A program made the translations under genes and the position numbers. Positions 16,334 to 25,632 of a DNA stretch of 64,000 bases are shown one piece after another. Source of the DNA: an uncultured Duncaniella sp. (GTDB taxonomy: Bacteria; Bacteroidota; Bacteroidia; Bacteroidales; Muribaculaceae); contig CAJUIX010000008.1 in NCBI GenBank assembly GCA_910586665.1, positions 62,001 through 126,000 on the forward strand, read 5' to 3'. The notes under the pieces were generated by a model, which saw only the letters and a list, made by a program, of their open reading frames with translations, did no database searches and was not told the origin of the DNA. Within the stretch, counting starts at the first letter, position 1; each line of letters begins with the position of its first letter.

Positions 16334-19216
16334 ATGAAATTACGATTTCTATCCGTCACATTGCTCTTCGCATTGCTCGTCATGGCAAGTTCATGCAAGC
16401 AGGAGAGAGTCGAAAAGACAGATCGCGGCATAACGGTCAATCTTGACCCTGCCGGCGAAAATTCGGTAAGAAAAGTGCGCCTGCAAGTGCTCGGCGACAA
16501 AATTATCCGCGTGTCGGCAACACCCGACAAGAAGTTTGCCGATGATGCAAGTCTCGTCACCATCCCGCAGACAAAGGACACAGAGTACAGTGTTGCCGAG
16601 ACAGACTCCACCGTATCAGTCATCACCTCCGAGGTGACAGCCACTGTCTCACTCGCGACAGGCGACGTCAAATTCTATGACAAGGCCGGAAAACTAATCG
16701 TTTCCGAATCTCCGGGCGGCCGCCAGTTCAAGCCGATAGAGGTCGAGGGCACCAAGGGCTACACCGTGCGCCAGGTCTTCGAGTCGCTTGACGACGAGGA
16801 GGGCATCTACGGTCTCGGCCAGCACCAGAGCGACGAGTTTAATTATAAAGGCCTTAATGAGGAACTCTTCCAATACAACACAAAAGTATCGGTACCATTC
16901 GTCGTCTCTACCGACAACTACGGCATCCTCTGGGACAGCTACTCGCTCTGCCGTTTCGGCAACCCGGCCCCCTACAAGCAGCTCGGCCAGGTGTTCAAGC
17001 TCTATGACAAGGAGGGAAAAGAGGGAGCGCTAACCGGCACATACGTCCCGGCATCGCCCGAGGAGAAGACCCTCGTACAGCGCGAGGACTCAATCTACTT
17101 CGAACACCTCATCCGCAAGGAACTCCAGCACGTCGTCAACCTCCCGCAGGATTTCAACTACAATGGTTCCAACGTGACCTATGAGGGTGAAATCGAGGCC
17201 GAGGAAAGCGGCAACTACAAATTCATACTCTACTATTCGGGCTATATGTCGGTATCCATCGACGGCAAGGAAGTAGTCCCCGAGCGCTGGCGTACTGCCT
17301 GGAACCCCAATTCCTACAAATTCTCCGTCGACCTTGAAAAAGGAAAGCGCGTGCCTATCAAAATCGAGTGGAAGCCCAATGGACCAGTAGCTTACTGCGG
17401 CCTGCGCGTCTATTCACCTGTCGACAACAAGGAACAGCTCGACATGAGCTGGTGGGGCGAGATGCAGTCACAGCTCGACTACTACTTCATATATGGCGAG
17501 GATATGGACGACGTCATCAGCGGCTACCGCACCCTCACCGGCAAGGCACCCATAATGGCCAAGTGGGTCATGGGCTACTGGCAGAGCCGCGAGAAGTACA
17601 ACACCTCCGACGAGGTACTATCGACACTCGCCGAATTCCGCAAACGCAACATCCCTATCGACAACATAGTCATCGACTGGCTCCATTGGAGGCAGGATTC
17701 ATGGGGCAGCCACGAATTCGATCCCGAGCGCTTCCCCGACCCCAAGGGAATGGTCGACTCTATCCACGACATGCACGGCAGGGTCATGATTTCGGTGTGG
17801 CCGAAATTCTATGTCACCACCGAGCACTACAAGGAATTTGACAAGAACGGCTGGATGTACAAGCTCCCCGTGCAGGACAGCATCCGTGACTGGGTAGGCC
17901 CCGGCTATCTCGGCTCATTCTACGACGCCTACAATGCCGACGCGCGCAAACTCTTCTGGAAGCAGATGGCCGACCACTATGTGCCCCTCGGCATCGACGC
18001 ATGGTGGATGGACGCCTCCGAGCCCAACATCCGTGACTGCACTGACCTCCAGTATCGCAAAGACCTCATCACCCCGACCGCACTCGGCCCCTCGACCAAA
18101 TATTTCAACGCCTACGGCCTCATGAACGCCGAGGCTATCTATGACGGCCAGCGCGCCCTCAATGACAACCGCGTCTTCCTCCTCACCCGCTCAGGCTTTG
18201 CCGGACAGCAGCGCTACTCGACCGCCACATGGAGCGGCGACATCGCCACCCGCTGGGAGGACATGAAGGCCCAAATTTCAGCCGGCCTCAACTTTGCCGC
18301 CTCCGGCATACCCTGGTGGAGCATGGACATCGGCGGCTTCTGTGTCGAGGACCGCTACGTTGCCGCAGCAAAGGAATATCAGGAGACCGGGCGTGAGAAC
18401 CCCGACATGAAGGAGTGGCGCGAGCTCAACACACGCTGGTACCAGTTTGGCGCCTTCGCCCCCATGTTCCGCGCCCACGGTCAGTGGCCCTACCGCGAGA
18501 TTTTCAACATCGCCCCCGAAAATCACCCCGCCTACAAGTCGGTGGTCTACTACACCAAGCTCCGCTACGACCTCATGCCCTATCTCTATTCGCTTGCCGG
18601 CATGACCCATTTCAATGACTACACCATAATGCGTCCTATGGTCATGGACTTCACCTCCGACAAGGCCGTGCGCGGCATCGGCGACCAGTACATGTTCGGG
18701 CCCGCCCTCCTCGTAGCCCCGGTCTACACCTATGGCGCCACCTCGCGCGATGTATACTTCCCCGAAGCATCTGACTGGTACGACTTCTACTCAGGCAAGA
18801 TTACCGAGGGAGGTCAGACACTACGAGTTGCCGCCCCCTACGAGCGCATACCCCTCTACGTCCGCTCCGGCTCAATCATTCCCTTCGGACCCGAAATCCA
18901 GTGGAGCGACGAGAAGCCTGCTGACATAATCAATCTCTATGTCTACGCAGGTGAGGACGGCGAGTTCATGCTCTACGAGGACGAGGGTGTCAACTACAAC
19001 TACGAAAAGGGCAACTTCGTCATGATTCCCATCAAGTGGAACGACAAGAAGCAGACCCTGACCATCGGCGAGCGCCACGGCCAGTATCCCGGCATGCTAC
19101 GCAACCGCCGCTTCAACATTGTCAAGGTTTCTAAGGACAAACCTGTGGGCTACAACCGAGACAACAAGGGTGTCGAAGTCGCCTACAACGGCAACGCAAA
19201 GACCGTCAAACTATGA
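16334..19216 (+). CDS. GH31 alpha-xylosidase/alpha-glucosidase with PA14 insert
   Basis: Removes terminal alpha-linked xylose or glucose from oligosaccharides. The 960-residue lipoprotein has a lipobox ASSC and so is surface- or periplasm-anchored. An N-terminal GH31 beta domain contains YGLGQHQSDEFNY. A PA14-like insert of about 130 residues (about 230-360; EIEAEESGNYKFILYYSGYM, SIDGKEVVPERW) interrupts it. The TIM barrel carries the nucleophile D560 in WWMDASEPN and the acid/base D636 in WSGDIATRWEDM. The PA14 insert and the WMDASEPN motif are features of xyloglucan alpha-xylosidases such as those of Bacteroides ovatus and Cellvibrio (family knowledge), so alpha-xylosidase is preferred; alpha-glucosidase is the alternative. 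First gene of a three-gene operon. Confidence 0.9.
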   Translation: MKLRFLSVTLLFALLVMASSCKQERVEKTDRGITVNLDPAGENSVRKVRLQVLGDKIIRVSATPDKKFADDASLVTIPQTKDTEYSVAETDSTVSVITSEVTATVSLATGDVKFYDKAGKLIVSESPGGRQFKPIEVEGTKGYTVRQVFESLDDEEGIYGLGQHQSDEFNYKGLNEELFQYNTKVSVPFVVSTDNYGILWDSYSLCRFGNPAPYKQLGQVFKLYDKEGKEGALTGTYVPASPEEKTLVQREDSIYFEHLIRKELQHVVNLPQDFNYNGSNVTYEGEIEAEESGNYKFILYYSGYMSVSIDGKEVVPERWRTAWNPNSYKFSVDLEKGKRVPIKIEWKPNGPVAYCGLRVYSPVDNKEQLDMSWWGEMQSQLDYYFIYGEDMDDVISGYRTLTGKAPIMAKWVMGYWQSREKYNTSDEVLSTLAEFRKRNIPIDNIVIDWLHWRQDSWGSHEFDPERFPDPKGMVDSIHDMHGRVMISVWPKFYVTTEHYKEFDKNGWMYKLPVQDSIRDWVGPGYLGSFYDAYNADARKLFWKQMADHYVPLGIDAWWMDASEPNIRDCTDLQYRKDLITPTALGPSTKYFNAYGLMNAEAIYDGQRALNDNRVFLLTRSGFAGQQRYSTATWSGDIATRWEDMKAQISAGLNFAASGIPWWSMDIGGFCVEDRYVAAAKEYQETGRENPDMKEWRELNTRWYQFGAFAPMFRAHGQWPYREIFNIAPENHPAYKSVVYYTKLRYDLMPYLYSLAGMTHFNDYTIMRPMVMDFTSDKAVRGIGDQYMFGPALLVAPVYTYGATSRDVYFPEASDWYDFYSGKITEGGQTLRVAAPYERIPLYVRSGSIIPFGPEIQWSDEKPADIINLYVYAGEDGEFMLYEDEGVNYNYEKGNFVMIPIKWNDKKQTLTIGERHGQYPGMLRNRRFNIVKVSKDKPVGYNRDNKGVEVAYNGNAKTVKL

Positions 19217-19244
19217 AACTATCCGTAAGACAACACAATAGGTA

Positions 19245-21779
19245 ATGTTATCAAAGGTATATTTGATTGTATTGGTTTGCCTCGCCTACATAGGCGGGGC
19301 AGCCATTTTTCCGGCCTCGGCAGCTGATTCGCGCGCCGTCCCGTTCAACGACGGCTGGCGCTTCAAGCTCGGCGACGCACCCGGCATCTCCTCACCCGGA
19401 TTCGATGACTCCGGCTGGCGACAGTTGTCCCTCCCCCACGACTGGGCGATAGAGGGTGACTTCAGCAAGGACAATCCTTCAGGCACGGGGGGCGGTGCGC
19501 TTCCGGGGGGCATAGGCTGGTATCGCAAGAGCTTCACGCTTAGCCCCGAGCAGCGTGACAAGAGAATCTATGTCGACTTCGACGGTGCATATATGAACTC
19601 GACAGTCTATATCAACGGCCACGAACTCGGCACACGCCCCTACGGCTACGCATCGTTCAGCTACGAGCTTACCCCCTGGCTCAAGAGCGAAGGTGAGAAT
19701 ATCATTGCCGTGCGCGTCGACAATGCCGAGCAGCCGAACTCCCGCTGGTATAGCGGCTGCGGCATCTATCGCAACGTATGGCTCCGCACCCACGGCGACA
19801 TCCACATCCCGCTTTGGGGCCAGAACGTCAGTACCACGGTAGTCACCGACTCGGCAGCTGTCATCGACATCGTAACCGACCTCACCGGCAAGGTCAAAAA
19901 GGGAGTCGAACTCAGTGTTTGCTCCAATCTCATCGACGCCTCGGGCAAGATGATTGGCAAGAGCGAGACTAAGAACGTGCGCATCGACAAAAAACGTCCC
20001 GACGCACAAACCACGTCGACAATCAGGGTGCAGAATCCGCATCTATGGAGCACTGACGACCCCTATCTCTACACAATTGTGACCTCCGTGTCTGACGCTA
20101 AGAGCGGGGAGCTGCTTGACGTCTACATGACCACGACAGGTTTACGATATTTCGACTTTGACCCTCAAAAAGGCTTCTCACTAAACGGGAAGAGGATGAA
20201 AATCAACGGTGTGTGCATGCACCACGACCTCGGGGCACTCGGCGCGGCAGTCAACACCCGCGCCATAGAGCGTCAGCTCGAGATCCTGAAGGAAATGGGT
20301 GCCAATGCCTATCGCGCGTCACACAATCCCCCCGCGCCCGAGGTGCTCGATCTCTGCGACCGCATGGGAATCCTCGTCATGGACGAGACCTTCGACATGT
20401 GGCGCAAGAAAAAGACCTCGCATGACTACGCACGCTACTTCCCGGAGTGGCACGAGCGCGATCTTACCGACCTCGTGGTGCGTGACCGCAACCACCCCTC
20501 GGTCATCATGTGGAGCATCGGCAACGAGGTACTTGAGCAGTGGAGCGACGCCAAGGCCGACACCCTCTCGCTCGAACAGGCCAACCTCATCCTCAATTTC
20601 GGCCACGGCAAGGAGATGCTTGCAGCCGAGAGCGACAGCATGAGTGTCAACTCACTCCTCACAAAGAAGCTCGCCGACATGGTGCGCAAGCTCGACCCCT
20701 CGCGTCCTGTCACCGCCGGCTGCAACGAGCCCAATCCCGGCAATCACCTCTTCCGCTCTGGCGCTCTCGACATCATCGGCTACAACTATCACGACGACTG
20801 GTTCGACTCCGTCCCGAAATGGTTTCCCGACATGCCGTTCATCATCACCGAGAGCGTGTCGGGCCTCATGACCCGCGGCTACTACCGTATGCCCTCCGAC
20901 AGCTCATACATATGGCCGAAGCGCTGGGACATCCCCTTCGAGGACCCATCATTCGCATGTTCGTCATATGACAACTGCCACGTCCCCTGGGGAAATGCCC
21001 ATGAAGGCACCCTCCGCCATGTCGACAGCAAGGATTTCATCGCGGGACAGTTCATCTGGACCGGCTTCGACTATATCGGAGAGCCTACCCCCTACGGCTG
21101 GCCCGCGCGCAGCTCCTATTTCGGCATCGTCGACCTCGCAGGCATCCCCAAGGATGTATACTATATGTATCAGTCACAGTGGCGCCCCGACAAGAACGTG
21201 CTCCACCTCTTCCCGCACTGGAACTGGGATGAAGGGCAGGAAATCGACCTTTGGACATACTATAACAATGCCGACGAGGTAGAGCTGTTCATCAACGGCG
21301 AGTCTCAGGGCATCCGGCGCCCGCAACCGGGAAAGTATCACTCGCAGTGGCGCGTGCGCTTCACCCCCGGCACAGTCAAGGCGGTCAGCCGCAAAGATGG
21401 CCATATTGTCGCAAGCACGGAAATCAAAACTGCCGGCGCCCCGCACCACATACGCCTCACTCCCGACCGCGACATCATCAGCGCTGACGGCAGCGACCTC
21501 AGCTATGTGCTCGTCGAAATCCTTGACCGCGAAGGCAACCTCTGCCCGACGGCAGACAATCTTGTGAACTTCGAAGTCAGCGGTGCCGGACGCAACGAGG
21601 GGGTCGACAACGGCTCCCCGGTCTCCCTCGAGCGCTTCAAGGACAACAAGCGCAAGGCCTTCAACGGAAAAGCCATGCTTATAGTCCGAAACGACGGCTC
21701 GGAAGGCACTGTGACGGTCAAGGCTACCTCCGAAGGCCTCCGGCCATTCACAACAGTGATAAATTCAATCAAAAAATAA
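19245..21779 (+). CDS. GH2 beta-galactosidase-like glycosidase
   Basis: Exo-acting beta-glycosidase, 844 residues with a signal peptide ending near ASAADS. Domains in order: sugar-binding jelly roll (about 30-190, with FDGAYMNSTVYINGHELG), Ig-like domain (about 195-300), TIM barrel (about 305-600), then a DUF4982-type domain (about 620-700, VELFINGESQG) and a C-terminal Ig-like domain. The acid/base is E428 in WSIGNEVL and the nucleophile E536 in FIITESVSG. Both are intact. The start lies 28 bp after the GH31 stop. In xyloglucan loci a GH2 enzyme removes beta-galactose from side chains before alpha-xylosidase acts, which fits the neighbours; beta-glucuronidase or beta-mannosidase cannot be excluded by reading alone. 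Confidence 0.88.
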   Translation: MLSKVYLIVLVCLAYIGGAAIFPASAADSRAVPFNDGWRFKLGDAPGISSPGFDDSGWRQLSLPHDWAIEGDFSKDNPSGTGGGALPGGIGWYRKSFTLSPEQRDKRIYVDFDGAYMNSTVYINGHELGTRPYGYASFSYELTPWLKSEGENIIAVRVDNAEQPNSRWYSGCGIYRNVWLRTHGDIHIPLWGQNVSTTVVTDSAAVIDIVTDLTGKVKKGVELSVCSNLIDASGKMIGKSETKNVRIDKKRPDAQTTSTIRVQNPHLWSTDDPYLYTIVTSVSDAKSGELLDVYMTTTGLRYFDFDPQKGFSLNGKRMKINGVCMHHDLGALGAAVNTRAIERQLEILKEMGANAYRASHNPPAPEVLDLCDRMGILVMDETFDMWRKKKTSHDYARYFPEWHERDLTDLVVRDRNHPSVIMWSIGNEVLEQWSDAKADTLSLEQANLILNFGHGKEMLAAESDSMSVNSLLTKKLADMVRKLDPSRPVTAGCNEPNPGNHLFRSGALDIIGYNYHDDWFDSVPKWFPDMPFIITESVSGLMTRGYYRMPSDSSYIWPKRWDIPFEDPSFACSSYDNCHVPWGNAHEGTLRHVDSKDFIAGQFIWTGFDYIGEPTPYGWPARSSYFGIVDLAGIPKDVYYMYQSQWRPDKNVLHLFPHWNWDEGQEIDLWTYYNNADEVELFINGESQGIRRPQPGKYHSQWRVRFTPGTVKAVSRKDGHIVASTEIKTAGAPHHIRLTPDRDIISADGSDLSYVLVEILDREGNLCPTADNLVNFEVSGAGRNEGVDNGSPVSLERFKDNKRKAFNGKAMLIVRNDGSEGTVTVKATSEGLRPFTTVINSIKK

Positions 21780-21803
21780 TACTCCAACCAACAACGAACA
21801 GCC

Positions 21804-24023
21804 ATGAATCATAGCCGACTTCTACTATCCCTATCACTCTCATGCTGCGCCGCCCTCACGCAGGCAGCTGACAAAATCCCGGTCTACCAGGATGAAACAA
21901 AGCCTATGGCCGAGCGCGTCGAGGACGCCCTCTCGCGCATGACCACCCAGGAAAAAATCAATATGATTCACGCCCAAGGCAAATTCTCCTCTCCCGGAGT
22001 CCCGCGCCTCGGAATCCCCGACCTGTGGATGAGCGACGGTCCCCACGGTGTCCGCGCGGAAATCAACTGGAACGACTGGGGCTACTCAAACCGCACCAAC
22101 GACTCCATCACCGCCTTCCCGGCCCTGACAGCACTGGCCGCCACATGGAATCCGCAGCTTTCATTCGACTATGGCAATGCCATCGCCGAGGAGGCCCTCT
22201 ACAGAGAGAAGGACGTGATGCTCGGCCCGGGCGTCAACATTTACCGCACACCGCTCAACGGCCGCAACTTCGAGTATATGGGTGAGGACCCCTATCTCGC
22301 GTCAGTCTTGGTGGTGCCCTACATCAAGGGTATGCAGCAGAACGGAGTCGCGGCAAGCGTCAAGCATTTCGCTCTCAACAACCAGGAGCTATGGCGCGGC
22401 CACATCGATGTCAATATTTCCGACCGCGCACTCCACGAAATATATCTGCCCGCCTTCAAGAGCGCTATCATCGACGGCGACAGTTGGACCATAATGGGTT
22501 CGTATAACAAAATCCGCGGCCAGCACGCCTGCCACAACGAACTTATGCTCAACAAGATTCTCAAAGGCGACTGGGGATTCAAGGGTGTGGTTATGACCGA
22601 CTGGGGCGGTGCCCACGATACCCGAGAAGCAGCGCTCAACGGCCTCGACCTCGAAATGGGCTCATATACCAACGGCCTCACCTCCGAATCAGAGTTCACC
22701 ACCGATGACTACTACATGGCCCGTCCCTATCTCAAAATGATTGAAAAAGGGGAAGTGCCTATGTCGACTCTCGACGACAAGGCGCGCCGTATGCTGCGCC
22801 TCAACTTCCTCACAGCCATGAAACGCAACAAGCCCCTCGGCTCGGTAGCCACACCCGAGCACTACGCAGTGGCCGAGAATATCGGCAACGAGGCCATAGT
22901 CCTTCTGAAAAATGAAGCGCCCTCCAAAAATGCCTCTCCCCTACTCCCGCTCAGCCCCGACGTGAAGTCAATCCTCGTGGTCGGCGACAATGCCACCCGC
23001 GACCTCATGAAAGGTGGCGGTTCGAGCGAACTGAAAGTGAAGGACAACATCAATCCTCTCGCAGGACTCCGCAGCATCTATGGCGACAAGGTTAGATATG
23101 CGCAGGGCTACCGTGCGGGACGTCCTATGTATTCCAACGTCGAGAATATCACCGACGCCGTCCAGGACTCTCTCCGCAAGGAGGCTGTTGATATGGCCCG
23201 TGACGCCGAAGTCGTCCTCTTCGTGGGCGGCCTGAACAAGAACCACCAGCAGGACTGCGAGGGCGGTGACCGAGTAGACATGTCGCTCCCCTACGGTCAG
23301 CCGGAACTCATCAAGGCACTCCGCGCCGTCAACCCCAATGTCATCGTGGTGCTCCTTTCGGGCAACGCCGTTGACATGGCCTGGTCGAAGGATATTCCCG
23401 CTGTGCTCCAGGGCTGGTATCTCGGCTCTATGGCAGGCAAGTCAATCGCCAATGTGATTTCAGGCAAGGTCAACCCTTCAGGCAAACTCCCCTTCTCATT
23501 CCCCGTCCGACTCGAGGATAACGGTGCCCACCACTTCGGTACCATCTCCTATCCGGGTGACTCTATCCGTCAGGAATATCTCGAGGACATCCTCGTTGGC
23601 TACCGCTGGCATGACACCAAGAAGATTCCCGCCTTCTATCCTTTCGGCTACGGTCTGAGCTACACCACATTTGAATATGGCAAACCCGTGGCATCGGCCA
23701 AAACCATCAACGAAAGCGAGTCACTGAGCATAACTATCCCGGTGAAGAACACGGGAAAGGTCGATGGCAAGGAGACTGTGCAGCTCTACATCGGCGACGA
23801 CAAGGCCTCGGTGCTCCGCCCTATCAAGGAGCTAAAGGGCTTCGACAAAGTATCGCTCGCACCCGGAGAGGAAAAAACTGTCACGTTCACCGTCAAGCCT
23901 GACGATCTGAAATTCTACGACGAAGCAAATGCCTCATGGAAGGCCGAGCCCGGAAAATTCCGTGCCTACATCGGCTCCTCATCAACCGACATCCGCGCCA
24001 CCGTCCCCTTCGAGCTGAAATAA
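21804..24023 (+). CDS. GH3 beta-glucosidase
   Basis: Cleaves terminal beta-linked glucose from oligosaccharides. The 739-residue protein has a signal peptide (to about residue 21) and a barrel domain with PDLWMSDGPHGVR, GRNFEYMGEDPYL and VKHFALNNQE. The nucleophile is D266 in VVMTDWGGAHDT. An alpha/beta sandwich domain follows, then a C-terminal fibronectin-III-like domain (LYIGDDKASVLRPIKELKGF). Architecture and length are those of classical periplasmic GH3 beta-glucosidases. It starts 24 bp after the GH2 stop and is followed by a strong terminator, so it ends the operon. It would degrade the glucan backbone once side chains are removed. Confidence 0.93.
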   Translation: MNHSRLLLSLSLSCCAALTQAADKIPVYQDETKPMAERVEDALSRMTTQEKINMIHAQGKFSSPGVPRLGIPDLWMSDGPHGVRAEINWNDWGYSNRTNDSITAFPALTALAATWNPQLSFDYGNAIAEEALYREKDVMLGPGVNIYRTPLNGRNFEYMGEDPYLASVLVVPYIKGMQQNGVAASVKHFALNNQELWRGHIDVNISDRALHEIYLPAFKSAIIDGDSWTIMGSYNKIRGQHACHNELMLNKILKGDWGFKGVVMTDWGGAHDTREAALNGLDLEMGSYTNGLTSESEFTTDDYYMARPYLKMIEKGEVPMSTLDDKARRMLRLNFLTAMKRNKPLGSVATPEHYAVAENIGNEAIVLLKNEAPSKNASPLLPLSPDVKSILVVGDNATRDLMKGGGSSELKVKDNINPLAGLRSIYGDKVRYAQGYRAGRPMYSNVENITDAVQDSLRKEAVDMARDAEVVLFVGGLNKNHQQDCEGGDRVDMSLPYGQPELIKALRAVNPNVIVVLLSGNAVDMAWSKDIPAVLQGWYLGSMAGKSIANVISGKVNPSGKLPFSFPVRLEDNGAHHFGTISYPGDSIRQEYLEDILVGYRWHDTKKIPAFYPFGYGLSYTTFEYGKPVASAKTINESESLSITIPVKNTGKVDGKETVQLYIGDDKASVLRPIKELKGFDKVSLAPGEEKTVTFTVKPDDLKFYDEANASWKAEPGKFRAYIGSSSTDIRATVPFELK

Positions 24024-24047
24024 CGTAAAAGATAGCGATTATTAAAG

Positions 24048-24096
24048 CAATATCCATTGTTGGGAAGCACAAATTCCGGCAATGGATATTGTTTTA
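24048..24096 (+). terminator. Intrinsic terminator of the GH31-GH2-GH3 operon
   Basis: CAATATCCATTG (24048-24059) pairs perfectly with CAATGGATATTG (24080-24091), extended by a GGGAA/TTCC pairing in the loop, then TTTTATATAATTTT. It lies 25 bp past the GH3 stop. Confidence 0.85.
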
Positions 24097-24174
24097 TATA
24101 ATTTTAACTAAAAATTCACAGTGTTGAGCCCTACTTGACTACACATTTATAAGTCCAGCAGGCTATATATTCCG

Positions 24175-24182
24175 TATATTTG
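24175..24182 (+). promoter_or_regulatory. -7 box of the membrane-bound AraC gene
   Basis: TATATTTG, a TAnnTTTG match, 33 bp before the ATG at 24216. Confidence 0.5.
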
Positions 24183-24215
24183 TGAAAATCATCACTTCTT
24201 ATACAACCTAACACC

Positions 24216-24974
24216 ATGTCTAACGGGCTCTATAACATTATTATCACGACTCTATGCGGGCTTATCGTATTTTCGGGCCTACTTTCGGCTTTGACACGCA
24301 TCGACAAATTCGGAATTATCCTCCAAAAATATCCGACATTGCGTAAAGGCTTCATCCTTGCCATGCTAACGATTACAATGATCACTTTCGTTAGCATGGT
24401 TATATATCACTGGTCCGAATTCGGAAATGTCAGAGTCGAAGTCTTGACTGTCGGCATACTCAGTATAGAAACTTTATTTCTATATCTCATTCTACGCCAA
24501 CCGATAAAGGTTCCAGCCAATAAAATGTCCGAGACTGAGGCATTAGGCGATAATAACGAGAATAAAATGCTGAACGGCGTAGGGAAATGCATCAACAAGC
24601 CCAATATGCCTTCAGAAGAATTAATCAACCGTATGCGCCAACACCTCCAGAAGTGGATTGACAGTAAGGAATATCTTAATCACAAAGTAGACATTGATAC
24701 CGTCGCAAGAGCCGTATACACAAATCGGACATATATCTCACGCTTCATCCTTGTCGAGTTCGGCTATAACTTTCCGGGGTTCATCAACTCACTGCGTCTA
24801 AATCATGCGAAAATCCTTCTGGCGGAAGGGGACGAAAATCTGACCATACTCAAAATCGCAGAATTGTCAGGATTCACATCGTCGACTTATTTTTGCAGAC
24901 TTTTCTATAAAGCCGAGCGAGTCAATCCCTCGAAATGGAGGGAGATGAACCGAGCGGACAAAAATAAGTCGTAA
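24216..24974 (+). CDS. Membrane-anchored AraC-family transcription regulator
   Basis: A 252-residue protein with three hydrophobic segments at its N-terminus (about 5-25, 45-65 and 75-95), a short linker and a C-terminal AraC-type helix-turn-helix domain (about 140-248). The DNA-binding part has VDIDTVARAVYTNRTYISRF and ILKIAELSGFTSSTYFCRLF, the two helix-turn-helix motifs. No kinase or receiver domain is present. Such short membrane-tethered AraC proteins occur in Bacteroidales and presumably sense through the membrane part; the ligand is unknown. It is separated from the GH3 gene by a terminator and has its own promoter. Confidence 0.82.
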   Translation: MSNGLYNIIITTLCGLIVFSGLLSALTRIDKFGIILQKYPTLRKGFILAMLTITMITFVSMVIYHWSEFGNVRVEVLTVGILSIETLFLYLILRQPIKVPANKMSETEALGDNNENKMLNGVGKCINKPNMPSEELINRMRQHLQKWIDSKEYLNHKVDIDTVARAVYTNRTYISRFILVEFGYNFPGFINSLRLNHAKILLAEGDENLTILKIAELSGFTSSTYFCRLFYKAERVNPSKWREMNRADKNKS

Positions 24975-25007
24975 ACAAGCATGGTGGATATAGGCAGCAC
25001 TATAAAA

Positions 25008-25490
25008 TCACTGCATAGCCTTGACCACCCGTATGCCTGGCCGATTATGGAGAGTGACGGCGGCAAATAGCCCGGCGTCCTCGGCTGTATAACTTATAAA
25101 ATAGTGTTCAGCTCCCATGAAATCAAGCACGAAGCTCGCGGTGTCGATCCTCTCGCTGTCGCCGCGCTTACCCGGCACGGTGCGTTCCTTTATCTTCACA
25201 TCAAAACCACTCACATTTATGGCGAGGCTCACCGCCCCGCTGAGCGTCATGCCCTCCAGCCCATGACGCCGGAGCACCACTGAGCCGTCGTCGCAACAAA
25301 TCAGCTCGATAGCCGGGCTTCGCCCCTCGTCCGACATGGTGAGCACTCCAGGAAGCAGGTACTGCCTCACCGGGCCACCGCTATTCCCGCCTGAGGCATA
25401 GGCTATTATAGCGGCAGCAACCACGACAGTGATGACATAGAATTCGACACTGTTGAAAATCGAAAGAAGTATGAGCTTGCTGATGATCAT
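25008..25490 (-). CDS. Small single-pass membrane protein, function unknown
   Basis: A 160-residue protein with one N-terminal membrane helix (about residues 12-32, FYVITVVVAAAIIAYA) followed by a soluble domain of about 120 residues. The soluble part has alternating hydrophobic positions suggesting beta strands (IELICCDDGSVVLRRHG, ASFVLDFMGAEHYFISY). No known family recognised. It converges with the AraC gene, whose stop is 34 bp away, and diverges from the MscS gene 142 bp upstream. Codon use looks like the neighbours, so it is probably real. Confidence 0.6.
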   Translation of the reverse strand: MIISKLILLSIFNSVEFYVITVVVAAAIIAYASGGNSGGPVRQYLLPGVLTMSDEGRSPAIELICCDDGSVVLRRHGLEGMTLSGAVSLAINVSGFDVKIKERTVPGKRGDSERIDTASFVLDFMGAEHYFISYTAEDAGLFAAVTLHNRPGIRVVKAMQ

Positions 25491-25632
25491 CCGGCATATT
25501 GCTAACGGAGGACAAATTTAATTACCATTCTCCGATTAAGCAAACAGTCCGCGTGAATAAAGTGTTAAGATTACAAAGCTTCCTCCGGAAGCCTCTGTAA
25601 TCCTCACGTCTATCTCATTCAACTATCTGACT

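Noticed and set aside
12120..24023. Full polysaccharide utilisation locus with SusC/SusD
   Set aside because: No TonB-dependent transporter or SusD-like gene is found anywhere in the window.
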